Positions 1 to 5,744 are shown, counted from the first letter of the stretch. The stretch: DNA of 7,848 nt from Candidatus Moraniibacteriota bacterium (GCA_026396205.1 JAPLXF010000035.1:1-7848); one strand, 5' to 3'. The notes: generated from the sequence alone by a model not told the origin. Numbers and translations are program-made.

Positions 1-333
1 CTCACTTATATTTTCGGCATTGGCAATTCGACAGCCGGAAAAATTTTGGATGAACTGGGAATTTTACGGGACAAAAAAACTCGGGAGCTTTCCGATATCG
101 AACAAGGTAAAATCCGCGATTATGTGGAAAAGAAAGTCAGAGTTGAAGGAGAATTAAAACATGAAGTCCGCTCCAATATTAAGCGTCTCAAAGAAATAGG
201 TTGCTATCGGGGAGCCCGGCATCAAAAAGGGCTTCCGGTCAGAGGACAAAGGACCAAAACCAATAATCGGACTGTTCGAGGCAATGTAAGAAAAACTATG
301 GGCAGTGGCCGGGTAAAGACGGAAAAAACTTAA
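1..333 (+). CDS. rpsM: 30S ribosomal protein S13 (5' end outside window)
   Basis: S13 sits in the head of the small subunit, contacting 16S rRNA and the bridge to the large subunit. The frame is open from base 1 and begins LTYIFGIGNSTAGKIL, which matches the N-terminal helix-two-turn-helix region of S13 (usual form ALT.I.GIG...A..I). The C-terminal half has the diagnostic RHQKGLPVRGQRTKTNNRT stretch, seen in nearly all S13 proteins as RH..GLPVRGQRT.TNART. The protein ends in a basic tail after a short linker. Only about ten N-terminal residues should be missing, so the true start lies just upstream of the window. The stop TAA (331-333) overlaps the first bases of the periodic spacer repeat. 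The order rpsM-rpsK-rpsD-rpoA-rplQ is the canonical alpha operon. Confidence 0.97.
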   Translation, partial: LTYIFGIGNSTAGKILDELGILRDKKTRELSDIEQGKIRDYVEKKVRVEGELKHEVRSNIKRLKEIGCYRGARHQKGLPVRGQRTKTNNRTVRGNVRKTMGSGRVKTEKT

Positions 334-411
334 TACGAATTTGAATACGAATTACATCCGAATTAAATTCGAATCTAATTCGGATATAATCAGGATAAAA
401 ATTAGGATATG
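331..411 (+). repeat. Periodic 11-mer spacer element, copy 1 (rpsM/rpsK)
   Basis: The whole spacer is built of seven degenerate units beginning with AT at 333, 345, 356, 367, 378, 389 and 401, giving steps of 12, 11, 11, 11, 11 and 12 nt. Early units read ATACGAATT or ATCCGAATT, middle ones ATTCGAATC or ATTCGGAT, and the last two ATCAGGATA and ATTAGGAT. ATCCGAATTA (356-365) and TAATTCGGAT (376-385) are perfect inverted arms around a loop that contains the palindrome ATTCGAAT. The element starts at the rpsM stop codon and ends on the rpsK start codon. It shares layout and most bases with copies at 746-832 and 2480-2562. I do not recognise it as a named family. Confidence 0.9.
385..390 (+). promoter_or_regulatory. 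Possible -10 box inside spacer element copy 1
   Basis: A perfect TATAAT lies 18 nt before the rpsK ATG, within units 5-6 of the spacer element. A start site near 397 would leave a leader of about 12 nt. No good -35 hexamer lies 16-18 nt upstream (the bases there read ATTAAA), and the region is AT-rich by construction, so this may be coincidental. The same hexamer occurs in copy 2 but not in copy 3. Confidence 0.3.
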
Positions 412-810
412 GCAGAAGAAAAAAAGGTTACAGAAGAAAATACAGAGTTTAAAAGTACGGAAAATAAACCCGCTGATTTGAATGCGAAGAAGAAAGAAGT
501 AGTTGAAATTCCCAAAAAAAAGATCAAAAAAATAAAAAGGCAAATTTCCAAGGGGAAAGCCATGATCAAATGCACTTACAATAATACGATGGTGAGTATT
601 ACCGATATGGCCGGCAATCTATTGGGCTGGTCTTCTGCCGGGCTAATGGGATTTAAGGGTGCCAAAAAATCGACTCCTTATGCCGCCACTCAAGTTGTCG
701 GCAGTCTCAGCGAAAAAATAAAAAAATTCGGCGTGCATAAGAATTTAATACGAATTGTGATACGAATTAAATCCGAATTAAACTCGAATTCGAATCTAAT
801 TCGGATATAA
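409..810 (+). CDS. rpsK: 30S ribosomal protein S11, C-terminally truncated and running into a spacer repeat
   Basis: S11 binds 16S rRNA in the platform of the small subunit. Residues 1-40 are a Lys/Glu-rich extension not present in E. coli S11. Residues 41-111 match the S11 core: ISKGKAMIKCTYNNTMVSIT, then GNLLGWSSAG, GFKGAKKSTPYAA and KKFGVHK. From residue 112 on the reading frame enters spacer element copy 2 and encodes a low-complexity tail of repeated IRI and NSN until TAA at 808-810. The normal remainder of S11, about 49 residues holding the GPGxGRE loop and the DVTPIPHNGCRP tail that bind rRNA, is absent from the window. The TAA at 746-748, equivalent to the stop carried by copy 1, is out of frame by one base. 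The start ATG at 409 is preceded closely by AGGAT. The cause may be a genuine deletion, a strain variant or an assembly error; a functional S11 of this form would be very unusual. Confidence 0.85.
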   Translation: MAEEKKVTEENTEFKSTENKPADLNAKKKEVVEIPKKKIKKIKRQISKGKAMIKCTYNNTMVSITDMAGNLLGWSSAGLMGFKGAKKSTPYAATQVVGSLSEKIKKFGVHKNLIRIVIRIKSELNSNSNLIRI

Positions 811-832
811 TCAGGATTAAAATTAGGATATG
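746..832 (+). repeat. Periodic 11-mer spacer element, copy 2 (rpsK/rpsD)
   Basis: This is the second copy of the spacer element. Units begin with AT at 748, 760, 771, 788, 799, 810 and 822, with an extra 6 nt (782-787, ACTCGA) inserted after the third unit. Perfect inverted arms ATCCGAATTA (771-780) and TAATTCGGAT (797-806) are identical to those of copy 1, while the loop is longer (16 nt). Its 3' half is nearly base-for-base the same as copy 1 down to ATTAGGATATG, which again supplies the start codon, here of rpsD. Its 5' edge abuts the interior of rpsK rather than a natural gene end. A TATAAT lies at 806-811. Confidence 0.9.
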
Positions 833-1462
833 GCTAGAAGTACAGACGCAAAATGCAGAAAATGCCGGAGAGCCGGAGAAAAGCTCTTCCTTAAAGGTGA
901 CCGCTGTCTCACTCCCAAATGCGGAATGGTTCGGCGCGCTTACGGGCCGGGAGTCCATGGCAAAAAAACCAAACGCGGGCAAAGTGAATATGGCTTGCAG
1001 CTTTCTGTCAAACAAAAACTGAAGCGAGTTTACGGCGTAATGGAAAAACAATTCCGCAATCATTTTGAAGAAATACAAAGAAAACCGGGAGTAACCGGAG
1101 ATTTACTGCTCCAGCGGCTGGAAAAAAGATTGGACAATGCCGTTTACCGCTGTGGTTTTGCCGCTTCGCGGGCTCAAGCCCGGCAAATAGTCAGCCACGG
1201 ATTGATTTATCTCAATAGCAAAAAAATGAATATCCCTTCAGCTCGAGTAAAAATCGGCGATGTAATTTCCATCAATGAGAATAAAATTAATAAAAATTAT
1301 TTTAAGAATCTGAATCAGGTAATCAGCAATAAGAAAGATTTTCCCAGCTGGATTGAATTTGATAATCAAGAAAAGAAAGCCAAAATTATCGCTGAACCGA
1401 AAGTCAGCGAAATCGGCGTAAATGTCGACGCGCAGCTGATAGTAGAAAGCTACTCTCGCTAG
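830..1462 (+). CDS. rpsD: 30S ribosomal protein S4
   Basis: S4 is a primary 16S rRNA-binding protein that nucleates 30S assembly; in many bacteria it also represses its own alpha operon. The 210-residue length fits the family (about 205). The N-terminus has four cysteines, C9, C12, C26 and C31, in a CX2C-X13-CX4C arrangement, indicating the zinc-binding form of S4, followed by RRAYGPGVHGKK. The S4 RNA-binding domain covers about residues 97-160, with RLEKRLDNAVYRCGFAASRA and ARQIVSHGLIYLNSKKMNIPS. The C-terminus ends VDAQLIVESYSR, as usual (family form ...LIVEFYSR). The start ATG lies at the end of spacer element copy 2, with AGGAT only 1-2 nt upstream, too close for a standard Shine-Dalgarno. 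Confidence 0.97.
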   Translation: MARSTDAKCRKCRRAGEKLFLKGDRCLTPKCGMVRRAYGPGVHGKKTKRGQSEYGLQLSVKQKLKRVYGVMEKQFRNHFEEIQRKPGVTGDLLLQRLEKRLDNAVYRCGFAASRAQARQIVSHGLIYLNSKKMNIPSARVKIGDVISINENKINKNYFKNLNQVISNKKDFPSWIEFDNQEKKAKIIAEPKVSEIGVNVDAQLIVESYSR

Positions 1463-1486
1463 CGCCTTTAAATAAATAACGCTCCG

Positions 1487-1504
1487 CGTCTTCAATAAAA
1501 GACG
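1487..1504 (+). other. Small hairpin next to the rpoA ribosome binding site
   Basis: CGTCTT (1487-1492) and AAGACG (1499-1504) are perfect inverted arms around the loop CAATAA. The last G of the second arm is the first G of the GGGAG Shine-Dalgarno (1504-1508) of rpoA, eight bases before its ATG. The hairpin could influence rpoA translation, but a six-pair stem is small and may be chance. This rpsD/rpoA spacer (1463-1516) is the only one of the four alpha-operon spacers visible that lacks the periodic element, and the only one with a normally spaced Shine-Dalgarno. Confidence 0.35.
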
Positions 1505-1516
1505 GGAGAAAAAAAC

Positions 1517-2482
1517 ATGCAGTCAATATCGCTTCCGCAAAAACCTAAATTCACCCAGCTCGGAGACATGTCCGGTAAAGTTGAAATCGAAGGTTGCTAT
1601 CCGGGCTATGGAACCACGCTCGGCAATGCGCTCCGCCGAGTGTTGCTTTCTTCGCTTTCCGGAGCCGCCATAACTTCAGTGAAGATCAAGGGAATCAACC
1701 ATGAATTTTCCACTATTCCCAATGTTCTGGAAGATTTGATACAGATTATTCTAAATCTCAAACAAGTGCGCTTTCGCTTATTCAAAGACGAACCGGTTAA
1801 AGCCACGCTCAAGATAAAAGGTGAAAAGAAAATTACTGCCGGCATGTTTGAATGTCCCTCAGATATTGAAGTTGTCAGCAAGGACGTCCACATCGCCACC
1901 ATTACCAGTCCTAAGGGAGAATTGGAAATGGAAATTGAAGTGAATCCGGGCATTGGCTATATTCCGGTGGAACAGAGGGAAAAGGAAGAAAAGGAAGTGG
2001 GGACCATCTCTATTGATGCGGTTTATACTCCAATCCGACGCGTCAATTATGCTATTGAAAATATGCGCGTGGGCAAAAAGACTGATTTCGAAAGAGTAAC
2101 TTTGGAAATTGACACGGATGGAACTATTACGCCGGAAGAAGCTTTTCTTAAAGCCGTCAATATTTTAGTGGAGCAATTCTCAATTCTAGGCAGTTTCAAG
2201 GAAAAAGAAGAAGCTTCAGTTGAAGAAGTTTCGGAAAAAGCAGAAAAGAAAGAAGACAGCATAGAAAAAGCTGATCCTAAAAAAGTGGAAATCTCGGAAC
2301 TGAAAGGAATTTCCACCCGCACGCTCAATGCTACAGAAAAAAACAAGCTGGCGACAGTCGGTGATATCATCAAACTGACGGAAAAAGAATTGGCGGAAAT
2401 GGAAGGCATGGGCGCCAAAGGCATTAAGGAACTCAAGAAAGCTATCGGCGAATTTGGATTTAATTTGAAACAAGAAAAATGA
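1517..2482 (+). CDS. rpoA: DNA-directed RNA polymerase subunit alpha
   Basis: The alpha subunit dimerises to scaffold RNA polymerase assembly, and its C-terminal domain contacts UP elements and activators. At 321 residues it has family length. The N-terminal domain (about 1-228) shows PGYGTTLGNALRRVLLSSL (29-47), the signature dimerisation and beta-binding segment, then the insert subdomain and TPIRRVNYAIENMRVG (171-186). A Glu/Lys-rich linker (about 228-262) is longer and more charged than in E. coli. The C-terminal domain (about 262-317) carries the paired helix-hairpin-helix fold; R268 and N271 align with E. coli R265 and N268, the DNA-contacting residues, and GMGAKGIKEL matches the GKKSLTEI turn. 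A clear GGGAG Shine-Dalgarno (1504-1508) supports the start. The TGA stop at 2480-2482 overlaps the first base of spacer element copy 3. Confidence 0.98.
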   Translation: MQSISLPQKPKFTQLGDMSGKVEIEGCYPGYGTTLGNALRRVLLSSLSGAAITSVKIKGINHEFSTIPNVLEDLIQIILNLKQVRFRLFKDEPVKATLKIKGEKKITAGMFECPSDIEVVSKDVHIATITSPKGELEMEIEVNPGIGYIPVEQREKEEKEVGTISIDAVYTPIRRVNYAIENMRVGKKTDFERVTLEIDTDGTITPEEAFLKAVNILVEQFSILGSFKEKEEASVEEVSEKAEKKEDSIEKADPKKVEISELKGISTRTLNATEKNKLATVGDIIKLTEKELAEMEGMGAKGIKELKKAIGEFGFNLKQEK

Positions 2483-2562
2483 TACGAATCAGGATACGAA
2501 TTATATCCGAATTGGATTCGAATCTAATTTGAATGTAATTCGGATAAAAATTAGGATATATG
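2480..2562 (+). repeat. Periodic 11-mer spacer element, copy 3 (rpoA/rplQ)
   Basis: Seven units begin with AT at 2482, 2494, 2505, 2516, 2527, 2538 and 2550, with steps 12, 11, 11, 11, 11 and 12, the same rhythm as copy 1. The inverted arms are ATCCGAATT (2505-2513) and AATTCGGAT (2537-2545), separated by 23 nt that contain the palindrome GATTCGAATC. It differs from copies 1 and 2 by an additional ATTTGAATGTA unit and by lacking the TATAATCAGG unit, so unit number stays at seven while content changes. It begins at the rpoA TGA and ends with ATTAGGATATATG, which includes the rplQ start codon. Confidence 0.88.
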
Positions 2563-2925
2563 AAACACGGGAAAAAGGGTAAAAAATTAAGCCGGGAAAG
2601 GAACCAAAGGCGAGCGCTTCTGAAAACGATGCTTGGTAGTTTGATAATGCACGAAAAAATTACCACTACGGAAGCCAAAGCCAAAGAATTAAAACGCTTA
2701 ATTGATCCGATAATCAACCAAGCCAAGAAATCACTGGATGAAAAAAAGAAAGTCAATGTTATTCGAGAACTACGCACTAAGCTACCGTTGATGGCCGTAA
2801 AAAAAATTACCGGCAACTTTATCAATCGTTTTAATTCCCGCCGAAGCGGATATACGCGGCTAATCAAGATTGCTCCTAGAAAAAATGACGCCGCCAAAAT
2901 GGCCATTATTGAATTTATTGACTAA
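2560..2925 (+). CDS. rplQ: 50S ribosomal protein L17
   Basis: L17 binds 23S rRNA near the peptide exit tunnel. The N-terminus MKHGKKGKKLSRERNQRRAL is the family signature (MRH...KLGR...HR.AL). It is followed by LIMHEKITTTEAKAKELKRL, a near-universal L17 motif, and by the usual basic middle. The C-terminal part reads SGYTRLIKIAPRKNDAAKMAIIEFID, matching the family ending GGYTRI.K...R.GD.A.MA.IE.V. Its 121 residues are normal length. The start ATG is supplied by the end of spacer element copy 3 with AGGAT 4 nt upstream. It is followed after one base by rplM, so the two are almost certainly cotranscribed and perhaps translationally coupled. Confidence 0.97.
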   Translation: MKHGKKGKKLSRERNQRRALLKTMLGSLIMHEKITTTEAKAKELKRLIDPIINQAKKSLDEKKKVNVIRELRTKLPLMAVKKITGNFINRFNSRRSGYTRLIKIAPRKNDAAKMAIIEFID

Positions 2926-2926
2926 T

Positions 2927-3370
2927 ATGATTAAAAAAACTAATCAAAAAATAGATCCCAAGAGCGCGAATAAAAGCGCCGGGATAAATCGCCAATACCA
3001 TCTCTTCGATGCTGAAGGGAAACTTTTGGGTCGAGTAGCCACGGAAGTCGCCAGAGTTCTGCGCGGCAAGAACAAAGTGGATTTCACTCCGCATATCGAT
3101 GCCGGCGATTTCGCAATAGTTATTAATGCGGATAAAATAATTTTCAGCGGAGGCAAAATGGAAAAGAAAATTTATCACCGTTTTAGCGGTTATCCGGGCG
3201 GAATTACGGCCACCAAGCTTAAAGACAAAATGGAAAGCGATTCGCGGGAAGTAATCCGCAAAGCGGTTAATGGGATGCTTTGCAAAAATAAACTGCGGGG
3301 CAAAATGATTAAAAGATTGTTAATTTATAAAAATAACGAACATAAGCACAAGATTAATATAACCCATTAA
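2927..3370 (+). CDS. rplM: 50S ribosomal protein L13
   Basis: L13 is an early 23S rRNA-binding protein of the large subunit. From the ATG at 2927 the product has 147 residues, close to the usual 142. The core starts at about residue 23 (YHLFDAEGKLLGRVATEVA), followed by LRGKNKVDFTPHIDAGDFAIVINADKI, the conserved HRFSGYPGGI segment (84-93), and the C-terminal KAVNGMLCKNKLRGKMIKRL with the family's MLP.N.L.....L..L pattern. The frame is open further upstream to an ATG at 2870, but that start would overlap rplQ by 56 nt and add residues unlike L13, so 2927, one base after the rplQ stop, is preferred. There is no clear Shine-Dalgarno. The rplM-rpsI pair is conserved across bacteria. Confidence 0.96.
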   Translation: MIKKTNQKIDPKSANKSAGINRQYHLFDAEGKLLGRVATEVARVLRGKNKVDFTPHIDAGDFAIVINADKIIFSGGKMEKKIYHRFSGYPGGITATKLKDKMESDSREVIRKAVNGMLCKNKLRGKMIKRLLIYKNNEHKHKINITH

Positions 3371-3375
3371 ATTTT

Positions 3376-3987
3376 ATGCCGAAAAAGACAGTGAAAAAAG
3401 CCATCAAGAAACCGGCTACCAAGAAAACAGCCAAACCCAAGCTTGCCAAGAAAGCGCCGGCTTTGAAAGTGAAAAAAGAAATAGAAAAAAAGCCAAAAAA
3501 ATCAGAACCAGTGGAAAAAATAGAAATAGTTGAAAAAGTAGAAAAAGCGGAGAAAGTGGAAAAATTGGAAAAGGCAGAAAAAAAAATTTCGCGAGGCAAA
3601 TATTTTTACGCTATCGGCAAAAGAAAAACAGCCGTGGCGCAGGTTAAAATTTTCCCGGTTGCCAAACAGGAAAAAATAGAAATAAACCATCGGCAGTTGA
3701 ATAATTATTTTCCGCTGGCAAAACTGCAGGATATTTTAAAAGCCCCTCTTTCGGTTACCGGACAGGAAAATAAATTTAATCTGGAAGTGAAAGTTTTCGG
3801 CGGGGGATTCAACGCTCAAGCGGAAGCCGTGCGGCTGGGAATCGCCCGGGCATTAATAAAATTTGATGAAGGTTTCAGAAAACAATTAAAAGGCTTGGGA
3901 TATCTCCGGCGCGACGACCGGAAAGTGGAAAGAAAGAAACCGGGACTCAAAAAAGCCCGCCGAGGTCCGCAGTGGGCGAAAAGATAA
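3376..3987 (+). CDS. rpsI: 30S ribosomal protein S9 with long Lys/Glu-rich N-terminal extension
   Basis: S9 lies in the small-subunit head, and its C-terminal tail reaches the P-site tRNA. The conserved domain covers residues 75-203, about 129 residues and the size of a complete E. coli S9. It has YAIGKRKTAVAQVKIFP, the GGGFNAQAEAVRLGIARAL segment and the terminal VERKKPGLKKARRGPQWAKR, ending in the family's basic tail with final KR. Residues 1-74 are an extension absent in E. coli: first a Lys/Ala/Pro-rich stretch (1-44), then repeated VEKxEK units (46-70), probably disordered or a charged helix. The start at 3376 lies five bases after the rplM stop, and no better start is placed near the core, so the extension appears genuinely coded. 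It is the last gene before a strong terminator. Confidence 0.96.
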   Translation: MPKKTVKKAIKKPATKKTAKPKLAKKAPALKVKKEIEKKPKKSEPVEKIEIVEKVEKAEKVEKLEKAEKKISRGKYFYAIGKRKTAVAQVKIFPVAKQEKIEINHRQLNNYFPLAKLQDILKAPLSVTGQENKFNLEVKVFGGGFNAQAEAVRLGIARALIKFDEGFRKQLKGLGYLRRDDRKVERKKPGLKKARRGPQWAKR

Positions 3988-4000
3988 TTTTAGCAATAAT

Positions 4001-4034
4001 AAAACGCCTCAGAATTCAACAGGGCGTTTTTTTT
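4001..4034. terminator. Bidirectional intrinsic terminator between rpsI and the PEGA gene
   Basis: AAAACGCC (4001-4008) pairs with GGCGTTTT (4023-4030), allowing a bulge near the loop, and eight T residues follow on the plus strand (4027-4034). On the minus strand the stem is followed by TTTTATTATT. It lies between the stop of rpsI (3987) and the stop of the convergent gene (4045), so it can end both transcripts. Confidence 0.85.
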
Positions 4035-4044
4035 AAATTCTTTT

Positions 4045-5535
4045 TTAAAAACCCAATATATTTGTCGGTTCCGGAAAGACAATGGAATAAAGTTCGCTGG
4101 CATCGCCGTTTTTATCGGTGAAGAAAAGATATTCCAGAGAATCGTTGTAAGTTATTAAAGAATTAGCCAAGTTGATATTAGTAATTTCATTGCAATTGCG
4201 GTGGTCACGCGAATCCAATTCGATAATTTTTATTTTATCTCCGAGGCTGAAAATAACATTTTCATAATCCTTAAACCACTGGACATTCCGGATATTTTCC
4301 GAGTAGCGGGTAATGGTATTGATTTCATCTTCAGCGCGGTTGGGCTGGACATTCCAGTCGCGGAGGAAATAAACCGAAATTTCATTGGCGGTCCAGTAAA
4401 GCAACTTTTTCCCGTCGTTGGAAAACTGCACATCTTCAATGGCTTCTCCGATTTTTTTGAAATAATCAGCATGCTCGCCGTAATTGAAAATTACCAATTC
4501 TTTGTCTTGGTCTAAAAAAGCGATGCGGTCATCATCATAAACAATCATCTTATCAATTGTTTTATCGGCCAGTGGAAAGCCGGAAGTCAATTGAATTCGT
4601 TCGGTCTGGCCGTCAAGCGAAGTTTTAAAAACCAGATTATTGGGAAGCTGGACATAATAGATTTGCGAACCGGAAAGATCGTAAGCGGAAATATTTTCAG
4701 CGATCAATGTCACATTACCCTTTTCCAAGAGGTTGGTCCGATAAAGGGAATTATCGCTTAAGAAAAATAAAAAGTTCTTTTCTTTGGGATCCCAGCGGAC
4801 ATGGGAAATAGTCTCTTTGTCCAGAAAATCATTAAGCTTAAAAGAAGTTCCGTCGTCCAAATTGGCAACCATATATTGGTAATAATTTTCCTCTTCCGGT
4901 TTGGTTAGGCGCCCTTTAACCAGAACCGGTTTTTTAGCGCGGGTGAATTTAAGCGGAATAGAAAGGAAGTTTTCTTGGGGAGACCATTCGATATTTTCTT
5001 TAAGTTCTTCATTGGAGAAACTGCCTTCGGCAAAATTGAATTTTTGTCCGGTGGTTTTATTGCCGATGTCGACAATGTCAATTTCAGTTCCGAAATCAGC
5101 CGGCTTGGCAATGGCAATACTTTTATTTTTGGGAGAAATGAAAAATTGGCTGGTGCCGGGAATATTATAAGCCGTCCGGTCATAACTGTTTTTTATCAGC
5201 AGGACATTCCAAAATTCGGAAGCGATGCCGCTGTGGACTTCGGTTTTTTTGCTCCACGGCTTAAAGCCGTCGCTGATTACTTTCACATCATAATTTCCCG
5301 GAATCAAACCGGTAACGTTGGCGAAGCGATTGATCCGGCTAAGGCTGGCTTTGGCCGGCTGGCCGTCAATTTCAATGGTAGCGTTTTGCGGATTGCTTTT
5401 AATACTGACAGTGCCGCTATACACGAAAATGCCCCGTGTGAAATCAAAACGGTAGCCCCGAGCCTGCATCACCATAGCCGGAGCGATTATTAAGAAAAGT
5501 AAAACTAATAACCAAAAAAATATTCTGCGCATCAT
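4045..5535 (-). CDS. Membrane-anchored PEGA-domain protein with beta-propeller-like repeats, function unknown
   Basis: I recognise the architecture but not a specific gene. Residues 3-23 (RRIFFWLLVLLFLIIAPAMV) form one hydrophobic segment after two arginines, without an obvious signal-peptidase site, so it is probably an N-terminal anchor with the rest outside the membrane. Residues about 41-112 are a PEGA domain: SIKSNPQNATIEIDGQPA, then GLIPGNYDVKVISDGFKPW, where the PG-Y-V and DGF motifs fit the family. PEGA domains are small surface-associated beta domains. Residues about 125-496 contain repeated beta-rich blocks with S/D-x-x-G/K patterns (for example FFISPKNKSIAIA, IEWSPQENFLSI, VRWDPKEKNFLFFL, VQFSNDGKKLLYW), resembling WD40-like/TolB-type propeller blades. 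Two adjacent ATG codons (5535 and 5532) could serve as start. It is divergent from rplU and convergent with rpsI. The substrate or partner cannot be inferred from context. Confidence 0.9.
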   Translation of the reverse strand: MMRRIFFWLLVLLFLIIAPAMVMQARGYRFDFTRGIFVYSGTVSIKSNPQNATIEIDGQPAKASLSRINRFANVTGLIPGNYDVKVISDGFKPWSKKTEVHSGIASEFWNVLLIKNSYDRTAYNIPGTSQFFISPKNKSIAIAKPADFGTEIDIVDIGNKTTGQKFNFAEGSFSNEELKENIEWSPQENFLSIPLKFTRAKKPVLVKGRLTKPEEENYYQYMVANLDDGTSFKLNDFLDKETISHVRWDPKEKNFLFFLSDNSLYRTNLLEKGNVTLIAENISAYDLSGSQIYYVQLPNNLVFKTSLDGQTERIQLTSGFPLADKTIDKMIVYDDDRIAFLDQDKELVIFNYGEHADYFKKIGEAIEDVQFSNDGKKLLYWTANEISVYFLRDWNVQPNRAEDEINTITRYSENIRNVQWFKDYENVIFSLGDKIKIIELDSRDHRNCNEITNINLANSLITYNDSLEYLFFTDKNGDASELYSIVFPEPTNILGF

Positions 5536-5540
5536 TAATT

Positions 5541-5546
5541 ATTATA
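5541..5546 (-). promoter_or_regulatory. Probable -10 box of the PEGA gene, near-leaderless
   Basis: On the minus strand a perfect TATAAT is followed five bases later by the tandem ATGATG start. Transcription would be expected to begin at or within a base or two of the ATG, implying a leaderless or nearly leaderless mRNA. A TGGACA, one mismatch from the -35 consensus, lies upstream at 5567-5572 but with a 20-nt spacer, which is longer than optimal. Confidence 0.5.
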
Positions 5547-5571
5547 CTACCCTGAAAACGCAATTTTGTCC

Positions 5572-5687
5572 ACCCCGTTAGAAAGTTATTTGATTTCCAG
5601 TAAAACCAAAAATAAAAAATAACTTAGTAAAAATTCTTTCTAACGGGGTCCATCTGCCCCGTTTAGAAATATACTTTCTAACGGGGT
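5572..5687. repeat. Four copies of a CTTTCTAACGGGG motif in two inverted pairs
   Basis: ACCCCGTTAGAAAG (5572-5585) and its exact reverse complement CTTTCTAACGGGGT (5636-5649) form a 14-bp inverted repeat 50 nt apart, with a nested 9-bp inverted repeat (AAGTTATTT 5583-5591, AAATAACTT 5617-5625). A second pair, CCCCGTTTAGAAA (5657-5669) and CTTTCTAACGGGGT (5674-5687), makes a tight hairpin with a single bulged T. The region separates two divergent genes. It could be a REP/REPIN-type element, a remnant of a mobile element, or a set of binding sites for a regulator. The last copy abuts the rplU -35 box. The 10-mer AACTTAGTAA occurs at 5621-5630 and again at 5718-5727. Confidence 0.85.
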
Positions 5688-5715
5688 TGACAACTTGGCT
5701 GTTAGACGATAGAAT
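5687..5715 (+). promoter_or_regulatory. Sigma-70-type promoter of rplU
   Basis: TTGACA (5687-5692) is a perfect -35 box, followed after exactly 17 nt by TAGAAT (5710-5715), one mismatch from the -10 consensus. Transcription should start near 5722, leaving a leader of about 23 nt before the ATG at 5745, with no Shine-Dalgarno in it. The -35 box shares its first T with the last copy of the CTTTCTAACGGGGT repeat, so a protein bound there would cover the promoter edge. Confidence 0.8.
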
Positions 5716-5744
5716 AAAACTTAGTAACAAATCAACTAATTCTT

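Noticed and set aside
331..832. CRISPR array in the 11-nt periodic repeats
   Set aside because: Units are only 11-12 nt, degenerate and contiguous, with no unique spacers, and there are no cas genes.
767..1078. Minus-strand ORFs opposite rpsD, rpoA, rplQ and rpsI
   Set aside because: They lie antisense to well-supported ribosomal genes, have low-complexity Phe/Ser/Ile-rich translations, and show no recognisable domains.
2870..2926. Upstream start for L13 at 2870
   Set aside because: It would overlap rplQ by 56 nt and add 19 residues with no L13 similarity; ATG 2927 follows the rplQ stop by one base.
5621..5727. AACTTAGTAA direct repeats as a target-site duplication
   Set aside because: The 10-mers are AT-rich and do not bound the inverted repeats symmetrically; they are recorded only as a note under the repeat feature.
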